DNA of 64,000 nucleotides from Chitinispirillum alkaliphilum (GCA_001045525.1 LDWW01000003.1:62001-126000); one strand, 5' to 3'; counted from the stretch's first letter, positions 26,862-36,633 are shown. Notes: a model not told the origin generated them from the sequence alone. A program made the numbers and translations.

Positions 26862-27707
26862 GTGATATCCAAAAGAAAACTCAGCCCTAAAGGAAAACGA
26901 ACTGATTCCAAAAATCTGATCAAATTCAGAGATCATTTTGAGTCGCTTTATACACTTTACCACAAAAACAGTTATTTAGGACTTGATCCACTGATATGCG
27001 TACATGATTTTTCTGAAGAACCGGATTTGGAGATTGCAGGCTTTTTGTGTTCGGCACTTGCTTATGGCAGAGTGGAAAATATTATATCCAGCTTACGTAA
27101 GATATTCTCTGTTATCCCTGAGGGACCGGCTCAATTTGCCCTGAATACAACGTTTGAGGAAAAAAAGAGACGACTTAGTGGTTTCAGGCACAGGTTCAAC
27201 GATTCTGTTGATACTGCGCTCTTATTTGAGACTCTTGGGCAGATTGTAAAAAGGTCTGGGTCTGTTGAGGCCGCTTTTATTGAATGTGTAGAAAACGGGG
27301 CACCGTTCGAGCAGCGTCTGATACATTTTGTCAAAATGATAAGATTACTTGCAGAGTCGCTGTATGGGAGAAAAAAGGGTTTTGAGTATCTTGTGCCCTC
27401 TCCTGGTGATGGTAGCGCATGTAAACGATTGCTTTTGTATATGCGCTGGATGGTCAGGGCAAGAGACGGAATAGATCTTGGTGTTTGGAGAAAAATTCCT
27501 CCCTCAGAGCTGATTTTCCCTGTTGACACTCATGTGGCCAAAATAGCCTCTTTTTATGGTATTACTAAGCGAAAAAGCGTCGATTGGAAAATGGCATGTC
27601 AGATAACTGATTTTTTCAGAGAATTTGATCCCCATGATCCGGTAAAATATGATTTTTCTTTATGCAGGGCAGGAATGGTCGATTTCAGAAAAGGTGCAGA
27701 GAATTGA
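26862..27707 (+). CDS. DUF2400 / TIGR02757-family protein
   Basis: 281 residues from a GTG start. It matches the TIGR02757 family: PLICVHDFSEEPDLEIAGFL, CSALAYGRVENIISSLRKI, GFRHRFNDS, KRLLLYMRWMVRARDGIDLG, then LIFPVDTHVAKIASFYGITKR and DFSLCRAGM. The VDTHVxR-like segment (VDTHVAK) and helical make-up suggest a distant kinship to HhH-GPD DNA glycosylases, but the family's function is not established. ptsI begins inside its stop codon. Confidence 0.88.
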   Translation: MISKRKLSPKGKRTDSKNLIKFRDHFESLYTLYHKNSYLGLDPLICVHDFSEEPDLEIAGFLCSALAYGRVENIISSLRKIFSVIPEGPAQFALNTTFEEKKRRLSGFRHRFNDSVDTALLFETLGQIVKRSGSVEAAFIECVENGAPFEQRLIHFVKMIRLLAESLYGRKKGFEYLVPSPGDGSACKRLLLYMRWMVRARDGIDLGVWRKIPPSELIFPVDTHVAKIASFYGITKRKSVDWKMACQITDFFREFDPHDPVKYDFSLCRAGMVDFRKGAEN

Positions 27708-29350
27708 ATAAAAAAATTCCTCTTGTAAACAGAAGGTACATCGGGATTTCAATTAATAGCGGGAATGTAACCGGGGAGGTGTGTAAATATTCCTCTCAGC
27801 GGCATAGGTTTATCTCCCAATTTTCTCTTTCTACAGATCAGGCAATCAAAGAGGAGCTTGAGAAGTTTGAGGAAGTGATAGTGCTCTGCAGCCATGAGTT
27901 AAACAGAATAGCAAGTGATGTAGCCAAAAAAATCGGTAAAGCTGAGGCCGAAATTTTCCTTACACAAAAGCACATCATGAATGACCCCAAGATAGTCTCT
28001 GCTATAAGGGGTGCAGTAGTTAATGGGCGAAAAAATCTGGAATGGGCGATATCTGAAATATTGAACAGTTATGAGGAGAAGTTTTCAAACATTGACAACC
28101 AATACCTCAGGGAGAGATCATCTGACATAAGTGAGATACGGAACAGGCTCTTAAACAGGCTTACAGACAAGAAAAACGGTTTCGTTTGCCACGGTCACGA
28201 AAGTTGTACAAAAGGCAAATACAGAGTTATTATTGCTGAGGAGCTTACACCAGAAATGGTGGTAAAAATGGATCTTGATAATGTACTGGGGATTGTCACC
28301 GAGAAGGGCGGAATGACTTCTCATGCCGCAATTATTGCCCGTTCAATAGGTATACCAGCCGTATCCGGGGTTATAGACATACTTGATAACGCAAAGTGCG
28401 GCGATTCCATTCTCATTGATGGCGATAACGGATTGGTTTTTCTGAATCCTGATGATCAGATAAAGTCTCAGTATGTTTCTGATGAACAGGAACCGGCAGA
28501 TCTGGTATGTGCATTGAAAACACCTGAGGGTTTGGAGGTGATGGCAAATGCAAGCAGTGTTGAGGATGTAATGCTTGCCGGAAAGGTCAAGGCTGATGGG
28601 GTAGGGCTGTTCAGAACTGAAATAATGTTCATCAAAGACAGGCATTTACTTAGTGAGTCTGAGCAGTATCTCTACTATCGCAAAGTTTATGACGCAATGG
28701 AAGGTAAACCAGTCACATTCAGGCTCCTTGACGCAGGGGGAGATAAACAACTTCCATTTCTGAAATATGAGCAGGAACAAAATCCCTTCCTTGGATGGAG
28801 AGGGGCAAGGTTTCTTCTTGGAAACCCTGAGATCCTCACAACCCAACTTACTGCACTCGTGCGACTCAGCACACTTGGGAAAGTGAGAATAATGTTTCCC
28901 ATGGTTGTTGACAGCATACAATCAGAACAGCTCATCAAATTCACAAGAGAAATTGTTGGCAAGTGTGAATCTGTTCCTGAAAACCTCTCCCTGGGAGCGA
29001 TGTTTGAAATACCCAGTGCATTTCTCGAAGCCAAAAAGATACTGAGTCTTTTTGACTTTGGCTCCATCGGCTCTAATGATCTTATTCAATATTTATTTGC
29101 TATTGACAGAGGTAATGCTCTTGTGGCTGGGGAGTACAATCCTGATCACCCTGCGCTTTGGACCCTGTTGAAGGATCTGGCCCAGAATGCTGCAGCTCTT
29201 AATAAGCCATTATCGTTGTGTGGAGAAATGGCTGCAAGAGAAGGGATGTCTTCGAGACTGGTTGACATAAAAATTAAATCTGTTAGTGTTGCACCGCGAC
29301 TTATCCCAAGGGTCAGAAATGAGCTGGCGCACCATGCGGGACAACTGTAA
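27704..29350 (+). CDS. ptsI: PTS enzyme I (phosphoenolpyruvate-protein phosphotransferase)
   Basis: About 548 residues. N-terminal helical HPr-binding part (HIMNDPKIVSAIRGAVVNG), phospho-His loop KGGMTSHAAIIARSIGIPAV, PEP barrel motifs GVGLFRTEIMFI, LRLLDAGGDKQLPFL-type segment, GSIGSNDLIQYLFAIDR and the Cys loop CGEMAAR. It passes phosphate from PEP to HPr. I choose TTG at 27704, which overlaps the previous stop and has AAGGTG about 7 bases upstream; the frame also opens at an ATG 27662 inside DUF2400. No HPr or EII gene is near, so a regulatory PTS is possible. Confidence 0.92.
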   Translation: MNKKIPLVNRRYIGISINSGNVTGEVCKYSSQRHRFISQFSLSTDQAIKEELEKFEEVIVLCSHELNRIASDVAKKIGKAEAEIFLTQKHIMNDPKIVSAIRGAVVNGRKNLEWAISEILNSYEEKFSNIDNQYLRERSSDISEIRNRLLNRLTDKKNGFVCHGHESCTKGKYRVIIAEELTPEMVVKMDLDNVLGIVTEKGGMTSHAAIIARSIGIPAVSGVIDILDNAKCGDSILIDGDNGLVFLNPDDQIKSQYVSDEQEPADLVCALKTPEGLEVMANASSVEDVMLAGKVKADGVGLFRTEIMFIKDRHLLSESEQYLYYRKVYDAMEGKPVTFRLLDAGGDKQLPFLKYEQEQNPFLGWRGARFLLGNPEILTTQLTALVRLSTLGKVRIMFPMVVDSIQSEQLIKFTREIVGKCESVPENLSLGAMFEIPSAFLEAKKILSLFDFGSIGSNDLIQYLFAIDRGNALVAGEYNPDHPALWTLLKDLAQNAAALNKPLSLCGEMAAREGMSSRLVDIKIKSVSVAPRLIPRVRNELAHHAGQL

Positions 29351-29370
29351 AAGAGAAAAGGTAACGCGCG

Positions 29371-30936
29371 TTAATCTCTTTGTGTCACCCTGAATCTGTT
29401 AAAGTCAATATTGTATTTACTTATCTTGTATTGAATTATTCTCTTTGTTGTACCAAGCAGTTTCGCTGCTTCAGTCTGGTTACCTTCTGTATCTTTCAGT
29501 GCCTCGATTATCAGTTCCCGTTCATATGCGGCGACCATGTTTTCAAAGGTATCCAGGCGTTTTCCCTGAACTGGCATATTTTTTAGTTGAAGGGTCGGTG
29601 GGAGGTCATGGCCTCCTATTACAGTATCAGTGGAAACAATTACAGAGCGCTCGATCACATTTTCAAGCTCTCTGACATTTCCCGGCCAGTGGTAGGCTGA
29701 GAGCATATCTATTGCAGCTGTTGAGATTCTTTCCAAGTGTTTATCGTGTAGTTTGCTGTACTTTTTGACAAAATAATCCGCAAGCAACAGTTTGTCTGCT
29801 CCTCTTTCTCTGAGCGGGGGAATAAATATAGTGAATACATTTATCCTGTAGTAAAGATCTTCCCTGAACCTTCCCTCTTTGACATCAAGCTCTAAGTTTC
29901 GGTTTGTGGCACAGATCAGACGCAGATCGATTTTCACAGGCTCTGTACCGCCGACTCTTTGAAATTCTTTCTCCTGGACAGCTCTAAGAAGCCTTGCCTG
30001 AGCGGAGTGCGTCATTTCGCCTATTTCATCAAGAAAAAGAGTACCCTTATTTGCTGCTTCAAATTTACCGATCCTTTTAGCTGTAGCTCCTGTAAAAGCC
30101 CCTTTTTCGTGGCCAAAAAGTTCACTTTAGAGAAGTGATTCGGGAAGTGCAGCACAGTTTACCGCTATGAAAGAACCATCTTTAAACTGGCTTTTCTGGT
30201 GAATTGCTCTTGCAACAAGTTCCTTACCTGTGCCTGTTTCACCCCGAATCAGCACTGTTGTATTTGAGGGTGAAACCTGTGCGATATGACGATACACATC
30301 TCTCATGGTTGAGCTGTTTCCGATCATCTGATCTGGTTTACCCTTAACCTCAAGTGAACGGCGGAGCTGGGAATTCTCTTGTTCAAGTTTATGTATATGG
30401 TTGTAATGTTTTCGTCTTAGCTGAACGGTTTGAGCGATAAGATCCGAAACTGCCTGCAAAAAATTTATCTCGTTTTCAAGGCTCATAGAGCCTTCAACAG
30501 CAACTCTGTCAACCGAGAGTGCACCAACAATGGTATCACCGGACTTTATCGGAACACATAAAAACGAGAGTTCTGATTGTTCCAATCCCTTTCGGGCGCC
30601 TGTGCGGTCGAGAAATGTTGGTTCTCTGTCGAGAGTGGGGATTGCGATGGGGCGTCCGGTGGAGACAACTCTGCCGGTAATCCCTTCTCCAGGTCTGTAC
30701 ACTCCTCTTTTTTTCTCATCCTCATTTATTCCAAGAGCAACATCTACTGCCATCTCTTTGTTATCGGGGCTCAGTATGGTAATCATTCCCCGTTTCATCC
30801 CTGCATTGGATTCAAGCGTTTGCAGTATGGAGTTCATTGTTTTCTCGAGAGGCTGATCGGATGCCAGAAGGTGAGCAATTTGGTAGAGAACCGCAAGACC
30901 GTTGAAGCTGAGTTCCTGTTGCATTTGTGGTAACAT
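29371..30936 (-). pseudogene. NifA-like sigma-54 activator (GAF + AAA+ + Fis HTH) interrupted by an in-frame ochre codon
   Basis: One frame carries a full ~520-codon activator: GAF domain (about 15-165), AAA+ domain with Walker [15 protein letters not shown] loop and Walker [10 protein letters not shown], and a C-terminal Fis-type HTH ([20 protein letters not shown]). At 30127-30129 the codon between PESLL and [11 protein letters not shown] is TAA, where the family has Glu (GAA), so a single base change. Both sides are otherwise intact and in the same frame. As written, the protein stops before the GAFTGA loop and cannot contact sigma-54. Very recent mutation, sequencing error or read-through are all possible. 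Confidence 0.85.
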
Positions 30937-31090
30937 AGTGAAAATAACCTAATCTATATATCTCGTTTAAATGGAAAAATACAAATTAGTAAGCGGTCTT
31001 ATCAATCTACACTTCAAATTCAGCCTTAAAGTGGTGTGTTCCATTTATTATTTTCTCTATTCACTTTATACAATTGGAAAAAATGTGGCG

Positions 31091-31543
31091 ATGATACTGA
31101 ATTTCTCCTGGGTTATTCCATCCAAACTCTCCGGCTGCTCTTTGCCCAGAGGTCAAAAAGATATTGAATTTCTGTATTCTCAGGGGGTAAAGAGGCTTGT
31201 CTCCCTTAAAAGACCATCTGATGAAATCTCGGTTATTTGTGAGCAACAGGGTTTGAAGTGGACATATTTTGGAATAACTGATTTTTCTGTTCCGAATAAT
31301 GATTATGAGTTTGATGAACTTGTAAACTCCATAATTTCCGATATGGATAATGGGATCCCCTGTTGTGTCCATTGCCATGCAGGGATTGGACGCACTGGGA
31401 TGTTGCTGGCCTGTATTTTGGGTAAATATTTCAAAATCAGTGCTGAGAAAGCTATTCAGGCAGTCAAAAAAACAAGATCTGCAATAGATACCGGTGAACA
31501 GGTCGAATATGTGTACAACTACTTAAGGGAATATGAAAACTGA
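31091..31543 (+). CDS. dual-specificity/tyrosine protein phosphatase
   Basis: 150 residues from the ATG at 31091; the frame is open upstream but the extra hydrophobic residues do not fit the family. The P-loop is VHCHAGIGRTGMLLACIL (HCxAGxGRTG, catalytic Cys and Arg), preceded by a plausible general-acid region ITDFSVPNND. N-terminus FSWVIPSKLSGCSLPRGQKD and GVKRLVSLKRP fit the DSP/PTP-like family found in archaea and bacteria. It removes phosphate from Tyr or other phospho-groups; the substrate is unknown. Overlaps the dGTPase gene by 11 bases. Confidence 0.87.
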   Translation: MILNFSWVIPSKLSGCSLPRGQKDIEFLYSQGVKRLVSLKRPSDEISVICEQQGLKWTYFGITDFSVPNNDYEFDELVNSIISDMDNGIPCCVHCHAGIGRTGMLLACILGKYFKISAEKAIQAVKKTRSAIDTGEQVEYVYNYLREYEN

Positions 31544-32699
31544 ATTTGATATAAGCAAATTTCTTCTTGAGGATGAAGAGAAGCTCAGTGCGTTTGCCAA
31601 AAAGAGCAGTGAGTCCCTTGGTCGCTGTTTCCCGATGAAACGGGATCCCTTCAGACTTGAGTTTGCGCGGGATGAAACCCGTATTCTTCACTCACCACCT
31701 TTCAGGCGTTTAAAGCACAAAACCCAGGTTTTCCTTTCTCCATACAACGATCATATTTGTACCAGAATGGAGCATGTTCTCCATGTCTCGAGTATTGCCT
31801 CTGTCATAGGCCGTTGTCTCAGTCTCAATACTGATCTGATCAATGCTATTGCCAAAGGTCACGATCTCGGTCACCCTCCCTTTGGGCATGCAGGGGAGAG
31901 AGTGTTAAACAATATCCTCACTGAGAAAAATGTCCCCGATGGCTTCAAACATGAAATTCACGGGCTTAGAGTGGTGGATAAACTTACAAACTACGGCAAG
32001 GGGCTTAATCTCACCTATGAGGTCAGGGATGGAATAATCACCCATTGTGGTGAAAGCTTTGATAAAGTTATTTACCCCCAGAGAGATCGGAATTTGTATG
32101 AATTGGAGAAAATAACTGACAGAAACCATCATCCGGCAACTCTTGAAGGGTGTCTTGTTCGTTTGGTGGACAGAATTGCCTATCTGGGTAGGGATTTAGA
32201 GGATGCGATCAAGGCTGGATTGATTGGAAAAAGCGATATCCCTTCAGAAGTGGCAAAAAATCTGGGTCATGATAACGGAAAAATCATTGGCTCTTTTGTT
32301 AATGATGTTATCTCAAGCAGCATTGAAAGAGATGCTATCGGGATGAGCGAAGAGGTATTTGAGCTGATGAAACTGCTCAAAGAGTTCAATTACGAACGGA
32401 TCTATCTGCATCCTGAAGTAGAGCGCAAGTCAGATAAAGCTGTAAGGATGATTGAGTACCTTTTCTATGAGCTGGAAAAGATGTATCAAAACACCGATCG
32501 TGGCACAAATCATCTATTGGTTCAAAATATTGTAAGAGAAACTCCGGTTTTAGGCACGTTTTTCGACTTTCTAAAGAACATTAACTATAACAAAGAAACA
32601 CCCACCTGGAGAATAATCACCGATTATATCGCCGGAATGACTGATATATTTGCAGAAAGAACTTTTGCTCAACTCTTCATGCCTTCACCAGTTATATAA
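31533..32699 (+). CDS. dgt: deoxyguanosinetriphosphate triphosphohydrolase-like HD protein
   Basis: 388 residues of the Dgt/HD family: RDETRILHSPPFRRLKHKTQ, RMEHVLHVSSIA with the first His, GHDLGHPPFGHAGE with the HD pair, and GIITHCGE, then VRLVDRIAYLGRDLEDAIKAG with the last Asp. These metal enzymes cut dNTPs to nucleoside and triphosphate, trimming dNTP pools; some homologues limit phages. Linked by overlap to the phosphatase gene upstream. Confidence 0.92.
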   Translation: MKTEFDISKFLLEDEEKLSAFAKKSSESLGRCFPMKRDPFRLEFARDETRILHSPPFRRLKHKTQVFLSPYNDHICTRMEHVLHVSSIASVIGRCLSLNTDLINAIAKGHDLGHPPFGHAGERVLNNILTEKNVPDGFKHEIHGLRVVDKLTNYGKGLNLTYEVRDGIITHCGESFDKVIYPQRDRNLYELEKITDRNHHPATLEGCLVRLVDRIAYLGRDLEDAIKAGLIGKSDIPSEVAKNLGHDNGKIIGSFVNDVISSSIERDAIGMSEEVFELMKLLKEFNYERIYLHPEVERKSDKAVRMIEYLFYELEKMYQNTDRGTNHLLVQNIVRETPVLGTFFDFLKNINYNKETPTWRIITDYIAGMTDIFAERTFAQLFMPSPVI

Positions 32700-32715
32700 T
32701 GAATTGAGGCGCTGT

Positions 32716-32958
32716 ATGAGCAAATGTGGTGAAAGTCGTGGGATCATATCCCGGATCATAGACTCGATTGGCACCAAAAAGGTCAAACCGTGTCCAAAGT
32801 GCGGTTCCACAATTGTTGAACTCTACGATCCGTTTTTTTTCTCTCCACTAAGAACTGTTAAAGGTAAGCGCAGACTTATATGCAGATCCTGCCGGTTCAT
32901 ATGGCGTACTTCAAGGAAAAAAAGTTCTGCCTTTGAACGTTTCAAGCAGGGAATGTGA
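32716..32958 (+). CDS. small zinc-ribbon protein
   Basis: 80 residues from the ATG at 32716 with GAGG about 8 bases before it. CPKCGSTIVELYDPF and later CRSCRFIWR give a Cx2C...Cx2C zinc ribbon, with a basic C-terminal tail (RTSRKKSSAFERFKQ) suited to nucleic-acid binding. No specific family recognised. It follows the dGTPase by 16 bases and is likely in the same transcript. Confidence 0.72.
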   Translation: MSKCGESRGIISRIIDSIGTKKVKPCPKCGSTIVELYDPFFFSPLRTVKGKRRLICRSCRFIWRTSRKKSSAFERFKQGM

Positions 32959-33157
32959 GAAAAAAAGCTCTGTGGTCTTATCAAAAACAGATGTTTTCTT
33001 ATCCTTTTAGGTTTATTCAAAAAAATCATGTGCATTTATCTGCTCAATTAGTTATAATTTTTTGAGAAAGGTCACAGTTTCTGTGATCCTTCCATTATTT
33101 CCATTTGAGAATGAAAACAACTTAACCATTTCAGTATTAAACGATTAAGGAAGAGTG

Positions 33158-34879
33158 ATGAATAAACTGCAACTCATTGTTATTTCAGCCTTTTTACTTT
33201 TTAATACCACTTTTTCAGGGGAACATGACTACGCCCTGGCACAACACCTCTCTACTTACTTTCTGGGTGCGCAGAGATGCGGCGACACAAAGTCATGGAT
33301 ACGCCCCTCAGGAGGTTGTCATCTTACGGACGGGCAATTGTTGGGAAGAGATCTGACGGGTGGATGGCACGATTGCGGTGATTACATAAAATTCCATGTA
33401 ACCGGTCCCTATGCTGCCTATATGTACTTATATGGTTACGATAATTTTCCTGAAATCTACCCCGATAACTATTCTCAGGCCTATTCCGCTCCGCCCTCAA
33501 ATGGAATACCGGATGTTTTGGATGAAGTCAAAATACAAACCGATTACCTGATAAGAACCGTAAACGGTAATCGTGCCTACTGGCAGATAGGCGACATGAG
33601 AGATCACAATGTGTTTACCGATGCCATAACAAATTCAAATCAGAATCTCTATAACGGTAGTCATATCAGACCTGTCTACTCTGCTACCAGCGGAAGATCA
33701 AATGCCTTTGGAGATGCCGCTTCTGCACTTGCACTGATGTCCATTGTGTACAGGGAGTTTGATGAAGAGTATGCTGATAAATGTCTCAAGGCTGCAATCG
33801 AGTACTATAACATTGCTACCACTAATCCATCAAATACAGCAGATGCTGATAACAGCGCATATAATTGGAAAGGGAGAGCAGACTGGGAGGATAACGTAGG
33901 TCTGGCAGCGATAACCCTGTACAGGGCAACGGGAGAAGCCGCTTACCGCAATGCCGCAATTCAATACGCAAATCCCCTTAGCGAGTGGCGAAATTTTGAA
34001 TACGGGGAGATGCACCACATTCTTTTTCTCGAACTCTACAGGGTGACAAATAATAATATGTGGCTTAACAGAGTCTCAAACTGGGTAAATCGTATGGAAT
34101 TACAACCCTGCGGCTATCACCACAACACCAACTGGGGTTCTCTTCGAAATGCCGGGAATGCGGCTCTTTTGGCTGCACTCTATCATATGTATACCGGGGA
34201 TCAGGATGCATATGATTTTGCCAAAAGAAATGTGGATTTTATACTGGGCAGCCATGATGGTTTTAAACTCAATGACAGCACATATCAGTTGCCAAAGAAT
34301 TTTTCCTTTCTTATAGGTTACAACGAGCTTGGTGGTGGTTACCCTCAGTTCCCTCACCATGCTGCAGCCTTCGGAAAATCTTCAAACGCCTGGGGCAAAT
34401 ATTGGGAGGAAGAGGCTAATCCCGGAACACATCAGTATGAGTTTAAACTTTTGGGGGGGCTTGCAGGGGGACCCCAAAGACCCTGTTCACTGTTTATTGA
34501 CAATATAGATGACTATGTTTCGAGTGAATACTGTATCTACTACAATGCAGCCTTTACCGGTGCTGTTGCCTATATTAACTTAATAGAAAATGATGAAAAC
34601 CGTGTTATTACCTCAAACAATGCTTCCGTTGCCAGTGGCTTTTCACTGAATGTGAATAGTCGCGGGGATTTAAATTTCAACGTTCCCGGCAAGGATAATT
34701 ACTCTATCGCTTTGTATCAGATGAATGGTAAGAGGGTTAAAACCGTGGTAAACGAAATGTTTCAGGCTGGTTCACATACCCTCTCGATTGAAACCGGGAG
34801 GCTCCCATCCGGTGTGTACCTGGTGCGCTTGCGCAACGAGTCAGAATCGGTTGTAGCACGTATGCATATTGGAAGATAG
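33158..34879 (+). CDS. secreted GH9 cellulase with C-terminal sorting-like domain
   Basis: 573 residues from ATG 33158 (AAGGAAG upstream; GTG 33155 is less likely). Signal peptide to about 20, then a GH9 (alpha/alpha)6 barrel: GGWHDCGDYIKFHV with catalytic Asp72 and Asp75, ADWEDNVGLAAITLY, HHNTNWGSLRNAGNAALLAA, PQFPHHAAAFG and the acid-bearing end DDYVSSEYCIYYNAAFTGA. The last ~75 residues (VPGKDNYSIALYQMNGKRVK ... SGVYLVRLRNES) resemble the type-A sorting domain of T9SS-like exporters. It would hydrolyse beta-1,4-glucans outside the cell. A terminator follows. Confidence 0.93.
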   Translation: MNKLQLIVISAFLLFNTTFSGEHDYALAQHLSTYFLGAQRCGDTKSWIRPSGGCHLTDGQLLGRDLTGGWHDCGDYIKFHVTGPYAAYMYLYGYDNFPEIYPDNYSQAYSAPPSNGIPDVLDEVKIQTDYLIRTVNGNRAYWQIGDMRDHNVFTDAITNSNQNLYNGSHIRPVYSATSGRSNAFGDAASALALMSIVYREFDEEYADKCLKAAIEYYNIATTNPSNTADADNSAYNWKGRADWEDNVGLAAITLYRATGEAAYRNAAIQYANPLSEWRNFEYGEMHHILFLELYRVTNNNMWLNRVSNWVNRMELQPCGYHHNTNWGSLRNAGNAALLAALYHMYTGDQDAYDFAKRNVDFILGSHDGFKLNDSTYQLPKNFSFLIGYNELGGGYPQFPHHAAAFGKSSNAWGKYWEEEANPGTHQYEFKLLGGLAGGPQRPCSLFIDNIDDYVSSEYCIYYNAAFTGAVAYINLIENDENRVITSNNASVASGFSLNVNSRGDLNFNVPGKDNYSIALYQMNGKRVKTVVNEMFQAGSHTLSIETGRLPSGVYLVRLRNESESVVARMHIGR

Positions 34880-34932
34880 CTGATTGAAGAGTGACTTATT
34901 ATGTAGGTGCAAAATACTTTAAGTAAATTTTT

Positions 34933-34976
34933 AGCCCTGCCAGATTTGTAACAGATCATGGCAGGGCTTTTTTTTT
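34933..34976 (+). terminator. rho-independent terminator after the GH9 gene
   Basis: Perfect 10-base stem AGCCCTGCCA (34933-34942) and TGGCAGGGCT (34959-34968), 16-base loop, then a run of T. It ends the cellulase transcript before the convergent nth gene. Confidence 0.9.
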
Positions 34977-34979
34977 AAC

Positions 34980-35648
34980 TCATTTTGAATTTTTTTTCAC
35001 TCCGACTTTGCTGCAATAGATTGCAATCGGGCATCTTGGACATTTCGGGTTAATTGGAGTGCAGGTGTTTTGTCCAAAAGAGACAAAGTATGAGTTGAAT
35101 GTAACCCAGTATTTTTCCGGGAAATGTGTCCTTAGTTTCATTTCAGTTTCGTGGGGAGTTTTTGACTGAAGATACCCAAGCCGGTTGAAAATTCTGTGTA
35201 CATGTATGTCAACACAAACAGCTGGTTTATTAAATGCCACAGCAACAACAAGATTGGCTGTTTTCCGGCCCACCCCGGGAAGTTTCACCAGCTCATCTAC
35301 GGTATGGGGTATTGAACCCTGGAAAAGGGAGTCAAGAACCTCGGGTAACTTCTTAAGATGTTTTGCTTTTTCTTTATAGAATCCTACCGGATAGATTAGT
35401 TTTTCCAGTTCAGACTGAGAGATACTTTTCAGGTCTTCGGGTGATGTTACATGCTGAAAAAGTCTCAGTGCAGCAGTTGTAGTGGTTTCATCCCGTGTTC
35501 TGGCACTCATGATTGTGGTAATAAGTACTTTGAAAGGATCGTTTGTCTGTGCTTCGATGAGGTCGACAACCGGCATCCGGTGTTTGCGGAATTCTTTCTC
35601 TAATATGTGGTAAACAGTGTCAATTTTTACGTTATCATAGAGATTCAT
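34980..35648 (-). CDS. nth: endonuclease III
   Basis: 222 residues from ATG 35648; a frame runs further upstream but is only the shadow of the preceding gene. HhH motif LVKLPGVGRKTANLVV with catalytic Lys129, VCVDIHVHRIFNRLG with catalytic Asp147, and a C-terminal 4Fe-4S loop CTPINPKCPRCPIAIYC (C-x6-C-x2-C-x5-C). It removes oxidised pyrimidines and nicks abasic sites. Overlaps the envelope-protein gene by 14 bases; last of a six-gene minus-strand run. Confidence 0.95.
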   Translation of the reverse strand: MNLYDNVKIDTVYHILEKEFRKHRMPVVDLIEAQTNDPFKVLITTIMSARTRDETTTTAALRLFQHVTSPEDLKSISQSELEKLIYPVGFYKEKAKHLKKLPEVLDSLFQGSIPHTVDELVKLPGVGRKTANLVVAVAFNKPAVCVDIHVHRIFNRLGYLQSKTPHETEMKLRTHFPEKYWVTFNSYFVSFGQNTCTPINPKCPRCPIAIYCSKVGVKKNSK

Positions 35649-36633
35649 AAGAATCACGGGTCTTTTCTGTTTGAGAATTGATACCGTAAAGAAGTGATAC
35701 ATTAAGTTCCAGGCGATTGGACACAAATGAAAGGGGCTCTGATGCTCTGGAAGCTCTGGGGTTGAGTTCTCCGCGCAATAATTCCCTGTTTTCTTTTGAA
35801 AAGCGGGTGAACCAGGAGCCGCTGTAATAAAGACCAATCTTCAGGTTTGATCTGTTGTCAATAGCACGGAGTGTGGTTATTCCAAGTTTCCATGACAGTG
35901 CGGTGCCGTTTGAAGCTAAACTGTTTTGATTTTTAAGAACAGAATCCCTTACCGAGTTGGCAACCTGGTTATCATCTGAAGCATCGGAGACAGTGTTTCC
36001 AACTGAAATCCTGGAAAAAGGGCTTATGGAGAGGGCTGCAGAAAAATAGCTGTTATCAACTCCGGTGATCTGAAAGTACTGTTGAGGAATCGCTTTGTGT
36101 ATCCCCATCTCCAAAGCAAGAGAAGTAAATCGTATTGATTCACCTAAATTTAGTTTCTGTTCAAGTGAATCATCCTTGATAGTGATGGTGGACTGGAATT
36201 TTTTACCTGTAGTGAAAAAGCTCACACCTGCAGAAATCATGCTGTTTTCTGTTGCACGAACCACGCTTAATCCTATAGGGATCGATATATTGAAAGGGTC
36301 TGCTTTCTGAGTTATCTGGTAGGAGAGCGTTGAGGAATCTGAGTATTGAATCGGGTAGTTTTTCTGCAACCCAAAAGTTCCAAGCGAATCAGGCAGAGCT
36401 GCCTGCCAAAGCGAGAATGCTTCAATGCCTCCAAGTGTGAAAGCAACACCCGGTCCCCAGAAATAATTTGCTGCCGGGAGTGAATTAACTGTATCGGATT
36501 GGACTTTTTCAGTGATGGGTATGTTTTCCTCAGAGTTATGCATATCAACAGCTGTTTCTTCTGCAGATAGTTGGTTGTATGCAAAAAAAAGGAGAGCAGA
36601 AATCCTGCACAAAATTTTAATTGATCTAATCAT
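35635..36633 (-). CDS. secreted envelope protein, possibly beta-barrel
   Basis: 332 residues from ATG 36633, two bases after the stop of the PP2C gene. Signal peptide MIRSIKILCRISALLFFAYN with a cleavage near LSAEE, then alternating polar/hydrophobic beta-strand-like segments (SLALEMGIHKAIPQQYFQIT, YFSAALSISPFSRISVG, SALSWKLGITTL-like, LKIGLYYSGSWFTRF) and a final ELNVSLLYGINSQ. This suggests an outer-membrane protein, but no named family is recognised. Its place next to ddl and tsaB gives no clear clue. Confidence 0.65.
   Translation of the reverse strand: MIRSIKILCRISALLFFAYNQLSAEETAVDMHNSEENIPITEKVQSDTVNSLPAANYFWGPGVAFTLGGIEAFSLWQAALPDSLGTFGLQKNYPIQYSDSSTLSYQITQKADPFNISIPIGLSVVRATENSMISAGVSFFTTGKKFQSTITIKDDSLEQKLNLGESIRFTSLALEMGIHKAIPQQYFQITGVDNSYFSAALSISPFSRISVGNTVSDASDDNQVANSVRDSVLKNQNSLASNGTALSWKLGITTLRAIDNRSNLKIGLYYSGSWFTRFSKENRELLRGELNPRASRASEPLSFVSNRLELNVSLLYGINSQTEKTRDSYESL

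Noticed and set aside
33067-33092. Hairpin GGTCACAG-TTT-CTGTGATCC before the GH9 gene
   Set aside because: Short stem with an unpaired base and poor T tail; could be terminator or operator, evidence too thin to call.
35649-35837. Longer N-terminus for endonuclease III
   Set aside because: The extra 63 codons are the shadow of the envelope-protein gene; family N-terminus begins at the 35648 ATG.
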